Source: Stictocephala bisonia
Taxonomy: Eukaryota; Arthropoda; Insecta; Hemiptera; Membracidae
Direction: 5' to 3'
Length of the DNA: 64,000 nt
NCBI GenBank assembly: GCA_035578905.1
Contig: JAQJVL010000057.1
Coordinates: forward strand, 1,116,001-1,180,000
The notes below the pieces were generated by a model, which was not told where the DNA came from, did not search any database, and saw only the letters and a list, made by a program, of their open reading frames with translations. The position numbers were made by a program, and so were the translations under genes. Below are positions 48,464-58,320 of this stretch, one piece after another (positions within the stretch are counted from its first letter, which is position 1; each line of letters opens with the position of its first letter).

Positions 48464-50445
48464 CTCGTATTACTGCCATGTACATATAAGAGAGATGCGA
48501 GCTCGCCACACGTGAAGGAACTTCCATCTACCTCCCTTTACATCTTGACAGCGTATAGTAATATTATCCGCCCGGTGTCAGGACTCGTATTACTGCCATG
48601 TATAAGAGTACATATGAGAGAGATGCGAGCTCGCCACACGTGAAGGAACTTCCGTCTACCTCCCTTTACATCTTGACAGCGTGTAGTTACATTATCCGCT
48701 CGGTGTCATGACTCATATTACTGCCATGTACATATAAGGGAGATGCGAGCTCGCCACACGTGAAGGAACTTCCATCTACCTCCCTTTACATCTTGACAGC
48801 GTATAGTAATATTATCCGCCCGGTGTCAGGACTCGTATTACTGCCATGTACATATAAGGGAGATGAGAGCTCGCCACACGTGAAGGAACTTCCATCTACC
48901 TCCCTTTACATCTTGACAGCGTATAGTAATATTATCCGCCCGGTGTCAGGACTCGTATTACTGCCATGTACATATAATGGAGATGCGAGCTCGCCACACG
49001 TGAAGGAACTTCCATCTACCTCCCTTTACATCTTGACAGCGTATAGTAATATTATCCGCCCGGTGTCAGGACTCGTATTACTGCCATGTACATATAAGGG
49101 AGATGCGAGCTCGCCACACGTGAAGGAACTTCCATCTACCTCCCTTTACATCTTGACAGCGTATAGTAATATTATCCGCCCGGTGTCAGGACTCGTATTA
49201 CTGCCATGTACATATAATGGAGATGCGAGCTCGCCACACGTGAAGGAACTTCCATCTACCTCCCTTTACATCTTGACAGCGTATAGTAATATTATCCGCC
49301 CGGTGTCAGGACTCGTATTACTGCCATGTACATATAAGGGAGATGCGAGCTCGCCACACGTGAAGGAACTTCCATCTACCTCCCTTTACATCTTGACAGC
49401 GTATAGTAATATTATCCGCCCGGTGTCAGGACTCGTATTACTGCCATGTACATATAAGGGAGATGCGAGCTCGCCACACGTGAAGGAACTTCCATCTACC
49501 TCCCTTTACATCTTGACAGCGTATAGTAATATTATCCGCCCGGTGTCAGGACTCGTATTACTGCCATGTACATATAAGGGAGATGCGAGCTCGCCACACG
49601 TGAAGGAACTTCCATCTACCTCCCTTTACATCTTGACAGCGTATAGTAATATTATCCGCCCGGTGTCAGGACTCGTATTACTGCCATGTACATATAAGGG
49701 AGATGCGAGCTCGCCACACGTGAAGGAACTTCCATCTACCTCCCTTTACATCTTAACAGCGTATAGTAACATTATCCGCCGGGTGTCATGACACGTATTA
49801 TTGCCATGTATAAGGGCACATGTAAGGGAGATGGAGCTCGCCACACGTGAAGGAACTTCCATCTACCTCCCTTTACATCTTGACAGCGTATAGTAACATT
49901 ATCCGCCCGGTGTCAGGACTCGTATTACTGCCATGTATAAGAGTAAATATGAGGGAGATGCGAGCTCGCCACACGTGAAGGAACTTCCGTCTACCTCCCT
50001 TTACATCTTGACAGCGTGTAGTTACATTATCCGCTCGGTGTCAGGACTCGTATTACTGCCATGTATAAGAGTACATATGAGGGAGAGCGAGCTCGCCACA
50101 CGTGAAGGAACTTCCTTATTTCTCCTTATACATCTTGACAGCGTGTAGTTATATTATCCGCCCGGTGTCAGGACTCGTATTACTGCATGTATAAGAGTAC
50201 ATATGAGGGAGATGCGAGCTCGCCACACGTGAAGGAACTTCCATCTACCTCCCTTTACATCTTGACAGCGTGTAGTTACATTATCCGCCGGGTGTCATGA
50301 CTCGTATTACTGCCATGTATAAGGGCACATATAAGGGAGATGCGAGCTCGCCACACGTGAAGGAACTTCCATCTACCTCCCTTTACATCTTGACAGCGTG
50401 TAGTTACATTATCCGCTCGGTGTCATGACTCATATTACTGCCATG
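48464..50445 (+). repeat. 120-bp tandem array, about 16 units
   Basis: The unit contains ACTGCCATGTACATATAAGG, GAGATGCGAGCTCGCCACAC, GTGAAGGAACTTCCATCTAC, CTCCCTTTACATCTTGACAG and ATTATCCGCCCGGTGTCAGG. From about 48720 to 49780 units are identical except for AAGGGAG/AATGGAG and one other site; the flanking units are more diverged and include GTATAAGAGTACATATGAG variants. Because 120 is divisible by three, a 343-codon frame with a 40-residue period (ELPSTSLYILTAYSNIIRP and so on) runs at 48760-49791. It starts and stops within the array, so a gene is unlikely. Each unit has the E-box palindrome CACGTG. Confidence 0.96.
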
Positions 50446-51249
50446 CATATTTTCTTGTGGCTTATTCAAATAACCAACATTTGCCTTAGATAATGTTCCT
50501 TTCTTGTATAATGTTTTCATTATTTGTTCAGTTTATCAAATCATTAACTTAAAATAATGGCTATCGTTACCTTTTAAAGTGGGTGGCGAGGTGTAGAGTG
50601 GATCTTTAACGCAGTTTGGATCAGTTTTCTTATCCTATATGTACAATATTTAGTTCCAAAAAAGTGAAATCAAATAAATATTGTTTTTAATATTATTTTG
50701 AAATTAATGTAATTCTTATCATCTTTTATAGTAATAATATCAATTACATTAAAATGTATCGCAATCGTCAAATTAAAAAACATTTATAGCTACCTACGCA
50801 TTCTTTCTTACAATGGCCTCATTTAAACAAGTAAAAGTGTTTCATTCACCCGCTGCTTTTCCACAAAAATATCTTAAGCCGTTCTATTTCTCTTTCCAGA
50901 GTATATCTCTTAATCGTTATTAACTTTTCCTAAAATATAATTTAAGTTTATGCTCTAAATTACAGTCTAAAACTTCCTTTTAATAATTTTCCTCCCAAAT
51001 ATGTGTTAAATCGCTAAGTTCTAATTACATTTTTTAAATGATTTTATTATATTTCTAACTTGATTCTCGTTTGAATGGCGTATAGAGTGGTGGACGCCAG
51101 AGTGGTGGATGGATTGATGGCGGTTCGGCATTGGGATGACATTATGGCGGAAAATGACGTGAACGTGAATGTTGTGACCAGTTCATAAATAAGATAGAAG
51201 CACTTACGTTAATATTAACAAGTACTAAACAATTAAACACGCGTTTGAA
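50446..51249. other. AT-rich spacer, nothing recognised
   Basis: No coding, RNA or repeat feature supported. Confidence 0.5.
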
Positions 51250-51274
51250 AAAGATAAACCTTGGATAAAAGACA

Positions 51275-52292
51275 ATGGAGTTGGTCACTCACTATAAATA
51301 TTTAGGAGTAGTTTTTGATATCAAATTGAGATGGGAAACGACCATTATCACATTAAAAAATAGACTAAGAAAAATGATCTTTTCACTACACTACTATGAG
51401 TTCAGCTGTTTTCGTTATGTGTTTACAACCTGCGAAACATCATATTTTCAACAGCTGTCTATTGTTTACTACCGAAAGTAACATTGTTTACAACCGAAAA
51501 TTTTCCACAGTCACCAACACCTGTTCTTATTCCGTAGTGTAGTGAAAAGTATCGTTCAAAACTCGAGTGAAAGTGTTTTGTATGTTCTCGACCATTCGAA
51601 GTGCTCGACAAGTCTCGCACTTCAAACATATGGTCTCGAACATGCAAAACCCTACTTTCCACTCTTGTTATGAAATATACTATTGCATTCTACCAGCTTG
51701 GTTATATATTGAATGAAAGTGGGTTTAAAATAGTATACAGTGCATTAGTACAATCTGTTTTGCAATATGGTATACGTTTGTTTGAAAGTTATTTATTAGC
51801 ATTGGATTGTTCATGATATATAGATAATGCTTTGAGTATTTAAGCATTGGAAATCTCCAAATATTATCTACATATCATGGCATACTTGCATGGGGAGGTG
51901 CATTCAAAAGTATACTAGATTCATTATCTGTAATGCAAAGTGCCATTGTCAAAGCAGGTTTGCATAGAAATGTGAGGTATTCAACCAATTTATTATATTC
52001 GGAAACTAATATTATCACTAATAGACAATTATACATAAAAAATATTTTAATATATATTTATATATATATATATACAGACAAACAGAGATTTCATAATAAC
52101 CCTAGTAACACATAATTATAAAACAAGCCTCATTGGACAAATACGTTCTTTTTTGCTAACATTATCTATAGAAGCATTTCTCCAGAGATAAGAAATGTGC
52201 GTGGCTCGCTCCACGGCTACAAGCGGCTGGTGACCGCCTGCCTACTCGGGGCCGGTCCTGACCATGCTGAGTCCCTTCTTCCATCCGTCTAA
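51275..52292 (+). pseudogene. LINE ORF2 C-terminal half, interrupted and frameshifted
   Basis: Before the insertion, HYKYLGVVFDIKLRWETTI is the conserved post-palm motif of LINE polymerases. After it come AFYQLGYILNES, IVYSALVQSVLQYGI, GILAWGGAFKSILDS and MQSAIVKAGLHRNVRYSTNL, in the order seen in LINE thumb regions. A (TA)n run at about 52059-52075 lies inside the frame. The last part reads on in another frame with NTFFFANIIYRSISPEIRNV and LVTACLLGAGPDHAESLLPS, ending at TAA 52290-52292. The insertion and at least two frameshifts make it inactive. Palm catalytic residues are absent because of 5' truncation. Confidence 0.8.
51381..51685 (-). mobile_element. ~0.3-kb repeat inserted in the LINE (copy 1)
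   Basis: In reverse complement this segment matches 57020-57402 from TAGTATATTTCATAACAAGA to TCATAGTAGTGTAGTGAAAA. It splits the LINE reading frame between RLRKMIF and AFYQLGY, which shows that it is an insertion. It carries a 67-codon frame on the minus strand (HVRDHMFEVRDLSSTS) that is preserved in the second copy, but there is no recognisable domain. No terminal inverted repeat is obvious. Confidence 0.75.
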
Positions 52293-53033
52293 CTCTGACA
52301 AATTGACAATTCGATAACTAACTGCTTATGAAATGTCAGCCTGACTCGATGTCAGTACATGTGCATTTGTGATTCTATGGTCAATATTAAATTATGTCCT
52401 TGATATTTGTATGTATGCCTATATTTATTTGTGTACATATGTATTTATATTTATCTTTCTCCGTGGTTCCCTATTCTTTTTATACCGGCCTATTACTTAC
52501 GACTCCTCTCTAAATTAAAAAACATTTTATGGCTGTACAGTCTTAAACTAGTTGTCAAACTCAAACCATCTCCTGTCTGTTCAATGTAATTTCCTGTCTT
52601 ATTAGTTTTTAATTTTTTATCATACAATATTACTTTTTGTTGTTGTTATCATTCATATGTATAATTTGTATTTTAATTTTTTAAATTATTTTTTGTACTG
52701 GATTATTTGATATTAAGTATTTATAATACTTTGTATGATAGGGACTCCTGACCCACGCACAGGCCATTCTGGTCCATGTGGGGGGTAATTCCTTACGTAA
52801 TTTTTACTGTAAATATGATTGTAATATTTTTATTGAAGGAATAAACTGATTTGATTTACTTGTCTATTAGTGCTTTGTAAACATTTACTACATATACTTG
52901 TTTCAAGTAAGTCCGCTGCCAGTAAAAATATATTTCCAGGACACTTTTTGTGGAAAGCAAAAAAATTACCTAGTTCTCCATAACATGCATTGCCACTCTG
53001 TAGAACCAGTGGTTAACAATATGTACACTTTTC

Positions 53034-53301
53034 CACAGAAAAAAGAAACAGAGGTCGCTTTCTTATGGCCGCAGGAAACTCCTCAGTGGGAGGTACCACA
53101 AATGTAAATCTTTAGAAATTTGAAAAAATGATTACTACGTTTATCTTTCAAAATTTGGACAGGAATAATGGTAGGATTTTACAACGGTGCTTGCCCTGCT
53201 ATCTGCATGGAGAACTAACTATACGACACCCCCAAGTCTCTATAACTAGACACTCATTCAGCGCACTGTTGTATGTGCACTCTGTTTCTTTCTTCTCTGT
53301 G
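53034..53301 (+). mobile_element. Complete 268-bp MITE (copy B)
   Basis: The left end CACAGAAAAAAGAAACAGAG runs on to GTCGC and is mirrored by the right end CTCTGTTTCTTTCTTCTCTG ending in TG. TTTCTTATGGCCGCAGGAAA, CTCCTCAGTGG, ATGGAGAACTAACTA and CACTCATTCAGCGCACTGTT align in order with copies A, C and D. It lies about 450 bases before the 54-bp array, and copy D lies about 560 bases after it in the opposite orientation. Confidence 0.82.
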
Positions 53302-53735
53302 GCTTTCCGGCTATTTTAATTCTTGTTCTTTTGAATCTTGTCTTTTTAAAGTGTATCTTATGGAATTCTAGAGTATCAACATTATTCTGCAGAAAATTTT
53401 TACTAATGCACTCAATTTATATGGAGTATAAATATGGTTTAGAGTATAAAATGATTTATCTCTAAATCATAAAAATTGTAAACTTCATACCTTACCTATA
53501 CATCAGTAATGGGTGATGTCATTATATTTGTACAATATACATTATCGTATCCTTGTAAATGTAAAAGAAATTGCAGTTGTTTGAATTATTGTAATAGTCC
53601 TCTTTGTCAGAACTAGTTAGGCCTGTGTTATATGTAATATTTTATTGTACGTGATAACATGTGAGACGTTTCAACAATGAAAGAGTGAGGAACAGTTCTG
53701 GTCAAGAAATGATGGACCAAATAAATGTCATCTGG
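53302..53735. other. Spacer, nothing recognised before the array
   Basis: AT-rich up to about 53660. The last part (AGAGTGAGGAACAGTTCTGG onwards) is non-repetitive and leads into the array; its end resembles the sequence before the solitary unit at 43460. Confidence 0.5.
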
Positions 53736-55912
53736 TGGCGGAATCAGTTGAAACTAATGAGACAACCACCGTCACAATCTCCCCTCCCACATCACAGTTC
53801 AGTTCAATTAATGAGACAACTGCCGTCACAATATCACCTCCCACATCACAGTTCAGTTCAATTAATGAGACAACCGCCGTCACAATCTCCCTCCCTCATC
53901 AGAGTTCAGTTCAATTAATGAGACAACCGCCGTCACAATCTCCCCTCCCACATCAGAGTTCAGTTCAATTAATGATACAACCGCCGTCACAATCTTCCCT
54001 CCCACATCACAGTACAGTTCAATTAATGAGACAACCGCCGTCACAATCTCCCCTCCCACATCAAAGTTCAGTTCAATTAATGAGACAACTGCCGTCACAA
54101 TATCACCTCCCACATCACAGTTCAGTTCAATTAATGAGACAACCGCCGTCACAATCTCCCCTCCCACCACATCACAGTTCAGTTCAATTAATGAGACAAC
54201 CGCCGTCACAATCTCCCCTCCCACATCACAGTTCAGTTCAATTAATGAGACAACCGCCGTCACAATCTCCCCTCCCACATCAAAGTTCAGTTCAATTAAT
54301 GAGACAACCGTCGTCACAATCTCCCCTCCCACATCACAGTTCAGTTCAATTAATGAGACAACCGCCGTCACAATCTCCCCTCCCACATCAAAGTTCAGTT
54401 CAATTAATGAGACAACCGCCGTCACAATCTCCCCTCCCACATCACAGTTCAGTTCAATTAATGAGACAACCGCCGTCACAATCTCCCCTCCCACATCACA
54501 GTTCAGTTCAATTAATGAGACAACCGCCGTCACAATCTCCCCTCCCACATCAAAGTTCAGTTCAATTAATGAGACAACCGCCGTCACAATCTCCCCTCCC
54601 ACATCAAAGTTCAGTTCAATTAATGAGACAACCGCCGTCACAATCTCCCCTCCCACATCAAAGTTCAGTTCAATTAATGAGACAACCGCCGTCACAATCT
54701 CCCCTCCCACATCAAAGTTCAGTTCAATTAATGAGATAACCGCCGTCACAATCTCCCCTCCCACATCAAAGTTCAGTTCAATTAATGAGACAACCGCCGT
54801 CACAATCTCCCCTCCCACATCAAAGTTCAGTTCAATTAATGAGACAACCGCCGTCACAATCTCCCCTCCCACATCACAGTTCAGTTCAATTAATGAGACA
54901 ACCGCCGTCACAATATCCCCTCCCACATCACAGTTCAGTTCAATTAATGAGACAACCGCCGTCACAATCTCCCCTCCCACATCACAGTTCAGTTCAATCA
55001 ATGAGACAACCGCCGTCACAATCTCACCTCCCACATCACAGTTCAGTTCAATCAATGAGACAACCGCCGTCACAATCTCACCTCCCACATCACAGTTCAG
55101 TTCAATCAATGAGACAACCGCCGTCACAATCTCCCCTCCCACTTCACAGTTCAGTTCAATCAATGAGACAACCGCCGTCACAATCTCCCCTCCCACATCA
55201 CAGTTCAGTTCAATCAATGAGACAACCGCCGTCACAATCTCCCCTCCCACATCACAGTTCAGTTCAATTAATGAGACAACCGCCGTCACAATCTCCCCTC
55301 CCACATCACAGTTCAGTTCAATTAATGAGACAACCGCCGTCACAATCTCCCCTCCCACATCACAGTTCAGTTCAATCAATGAGACAACCGCCGTCACAAT
55401 CTCACCTCCCACATCACAGTTCAGTTCAATTAATGAGACAACCGCCGTCACAATCTCCCCTCCCACATCACAGTTCAGTTCAATCAATGAGACAACCGCC
55501 GTCACAATCTCCCCTCCCACATCACAGTTCAGTTCAATCAATGAGACAACCGCCGTCACAATCTCCCCTCCCACATCACAGTTCAGTTCAATTAATGAGA
55601 CAACCGCCGTCACAATCTCCCCTCCCACATCACAGTTCAGTTCAATCAATGAGACAACCGCCGTCACAATCTCACCTCCCACATCACAGTTCAGTTCAAT
55701 TAATGGGACAACCGCCGTCACAATCTCCCCTCCCACATCACAGTTCAGTTCAACTAATGAGACAACCGCCGTCACAATCTCCCCTCCCACATCACAGTTC
55801 AGTTCAATTAATGAGACAACCGCCGTCACAATCTCACCTCCCACATCACAGTTCAGTTCAATTAATGAGACAACCGCCGTCACAATCTCCCCTCCCACAT
55901 CACAGTTCAATT
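53736..55912 (+). repeat. 54-bp tandem array, about 40 units
   Basis: The unit AATGAGACAACCGCCGTCAC is followed by AATCTCCCCTCCCACATCAC and AGTTCAGTTCAATT. It is highly regular. Alternatives CATCAAAG/CATCAGAG/CATCACAG and TTCAATTA/TTCAATCA are clustered along the array, indicating local expansions. The period is divisible by three, so open frames of 676 codons (minus) and 334 and 398 codons (plus) arise. In one plus frame the first units read NETTAVTISPPTSQFSSI, a Ser/Thr-rich mucin-like period with an N-glycosylation motif, but a frame shift by 53895 abandons that frame. Confidence 0.96.
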
Positions 55913-56472
55913 AGCGCCTTTCTTAGTCTAAGATTATTTCTTATAAACACCCGTAATCATTCAGTAAAAAATATTTATTAAAGACGTTAAATTGCGTTTG
56001 AATAAATTATGCCAAACAATTAAATACATTGTTTATTTCGTACTTTTATATAAATGCAGTCAATAAAATAATAACAAATTTTGAACATAGATAAACTGGT
56101 GTTGAATAAAGAACAGCATTGAAAATATTCATAAAAAAGCTAAAATGATTGTCACAGGAAAAGCCCATACGTGAGAATGAGTCAAATGTATTCGTTATTC
56201 GGCAGAGAGAGAGGCAAGGCAAGAAGAACTTTCAGATATAGTTTTCTATTAATTTGCGTTACACCATCTTACTGTTCGTTACTTAATATTTTTTTCTATA
56301 CTTTGAACGATTTTCTTATCTGTTCCTCTGTTTTTCCTTGCAAATCCGTTTGATATTTGCAATGTTGTGGCTTGCTCAGAATATATGTTTAAATCGGAAT
56401 CAATTCAAACTGAAAATACCTAATTAAATAAATCTTAAATTTATCAAATTTTAGCGTTGTTCTACACTGAAT
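55913..56472. other. AT-rich spacer, nothing recognised
   Basis: No supported feature between the 54-bp array and MITE copy D. Confidence 0.5.
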
Positions 56473-56720
56473 CACAGAGACGAATGAAAAAGAGGTCGCA
56501 TTCAAAAGTGTGCTGAATGAGTGTGGAATAGTTCGTTCTACATTTTTCCAGGCCTATGGAAGGGCTAGCACCTTCTCAGTTTCTCTCTTATCATCCCCAA
56601 ATCCTCAAGCATAAACGCAGTAATTATTACTTCAAATTTATAATACTGTACATTAGTTGTAATCTGTTTATAACTGAATATAAGGCGTTCGCTTTTCTTT
56701 ATGTCTAAATGTAGAGAAAA
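56473..56720 (-). mobile_element. MITE family copy D, about 250 bp
   Basis: The plus strand begins CACAGAGACGAATGAAAAAG followed by AGGTCGC, a well preserved terminal repeat. Then come TTCAAAAGTGTGCTGAATGA, CTATGGAAGGGCTAGCACCT, CCCCAAATCCTCAAGCATAA and TTAGTTGTAATCTGTTTATA, the reverse of copy A's order. The other terminal repeat is degraded near 56690-56720. It is the best copy for reconstructing the family consensus of the middle region. Confidence 0.78.
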
Positions 56721-57019
56721 CTGTTCAAATATCTTCAAGCAAAAATGTAATTGGAGTGTATATTTCAAGTATATGAAATAATGAACCGTTACGATGTTCT
56801 GTGACGTAGATATAACCCTAATTATCCCCGCCACTATACCCTTAGGCGTGGAGTTCATTACATTGGAGACGGGCCGATGATTGAAACAGCCGCGACAATA
56901 ACAGCGTACGTGGGGGGAGGGGTCCTCAGACCATCACTAGGGCGGGAAATATTCATTACACACATATCATTATGGCCTATCAAAAATATAAATTTATCGG
57001 TCTTGCTAATCATCGATTT
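56721..57019. other. Short spacer, nothing recognised
   Basis: Includes a GC-richer patch near 56860-56945. No feature supported. Confidence 0.5.
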
Positions 57020-57402
57020 TCAATTAATAGTATATTTCATAACAAGAGTGGAAAGTGGGGTTTTGCATGTTCGAGACCATATGTTTGAAGTGCGAGACTT
57101 GTCGAGCACTTCGAATGGTCGAGAACATACAAAACACTTTCACTCGACTTTTGAACGATACTTTTCACTACACTACGGAATAAAAACAGGTGTTGTTGAC
57201 TGTGAAAAATTTTCGGTTGTAAACAATGTTACTTTCGGTAGTAAACAATAGACAGCTGTTGAAAATATGATGTTAAAGTTAAAGTTTGTCTTATTTTACC
57301 AGGCGAAGTTAGGGCTAAGGAGCCCTCTCTAACACTTAAACATGTTTCGCAGATTGTAAACACATAACGGAAACAGCTAAACTCATAGTAGTGTAGTGAA
57401 AA
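57020..57402 (+). mobile_element. ~0.3-kb repeat, copy 2 (inverted relative to copy 1)
   Basis: It matches the reverse complement of 51381-51685 along its length, including AGAGTGGAAAGTGGGGTTTT, CATATGTTTGAAGTGCGAGA and TTTTCACTACACTACGGAAT. The open frame reaching 57251 contains the same HVRDHMFEVRDLSSTS sequence, so either the frame is under weak constraint or the copies are young. A 67-bp extra segment at 57275-57341 is absent from copy 1. Confidence 0.78.
57275..57341. mobile_element. 67-bp insertion with 5-bp target duplication
   Basis: Copy 1 has the uninterrupted sequence GAAAATATGATGTTTCGCAG in reverse complement. Here GATGTT is followed by 67 extra bases, beginning AAAGTTAAAGTTTGTCTTAT, and then ATGTTTCGCAG. 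The flanking ATGTT is a target duplication. The insert includes the internal palindrome AGGGCTAAGGAGCCCT. Its family is unknown. Confidence 0.7.
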
Positions 57403-58320
57403 TGCTATTTTTCGATGTCACGGTTGATACACAAAAAGGAGGATAGTAAGGCGTCATTGTGTCGTTGTCAAACTGACATAAGCTGAATTGAATGTCATAC
57501 TTTACAAATGGCTGAGGCAGTAGCCACATAGTTATCAAAGTGGGATTCAGAAGTCTTTGATAGTTATCAGTTAAATACAATCTACTATATAATCACCGTG
57601 CTTTGATTTTTCAACGACTTTCCACGTTATTTAATATGTTTCTGATTTAAGGCTAAAATTAGATAAACCTTAAATAATAATAATAATAATTATTTGTTTC
57701 ATCAATCTTTCACAATATTATATGTACATATATTTTGAATTCTTAGGAACTAGAGCTTACCACTTTTCCAATTGTGTAGTTAGCATAAATAAACAAAAAA
57801 TAACATAAAAAACAAGAGTTCAGTTTAATAAGAATCGATAACAAGTGTCAACAATGCCGCTTCATATGGTGTCAAAATGAAGCTGGCGTTTGACATATAC
57901 GAATAGCAAACATCCATTTAATTAAATTTATGAAAATACAAACGTACACAGAAACTAGATACACATACACATATGTAAAAATACATATATACACTTAGAT
58001 ATAATTTAGGACTAAAGAAAGAAAAAACCCAAACACATTTAAAGTACAATCAACTACTGTTTAACGCCCTATATATATGAGCACGTATTGCCCGTACAAA
58101 CATTGAATATTGTTAAAAATGATAATACAAATTATATAAGAAAAACAAAAAACCAAAGTACTAACCATTATTTGAGATACATATATAAAAACATAAATGA
58201 ATTCAATTCGAACAATATAGTGTACAATATATAAGAATGAAAACATAAATTGAAAAACAAATTCGAATACTATATGCATATATGGGCTATTAATTAAAGT
58301 TAATTTAATTTACTGATATG

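Larger units (their letters stand above)
51250..52858 (+). mobile_element. 5'-truncated LINE with a 0.3-kb insertion
   Basis: The fragment contains the end of a LINE polymerase ORF (51275 to about 52292, interrupted at 51381-51685). A 3' untranslated region follows with ACTCCTGACCCACGCACAGG, ending GAAGGAATAAACTGATTTGA. Its C-terminal protein sequence differs from that of the LINE at 32.9 kb, so it is a different family. The start is approximate. Confidence 0.8.

Noticed and set aside
48760..49791. 343-codon frame with a 40-residue period as a gene
   Set aside because: It follows from a stop-free unit of 120 bases; the start and end are set by unit variants and not by gene signals.
53880..55910. 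676-codon minus-strand frame as a gene
   Set aside because: The 54-base unit is stop-free in several frames on both strands. There is no domain, and frame and array share the same edges.
140..55912. Unit lengths 24, 36, 54, 120, 138 and 159 all being multiples of three as evidence of coding selection
   Set aside because: Other arrays here have periods of 92, 41, about 146, 20/22 and 32, and with so few arrays the excess is not convincing.
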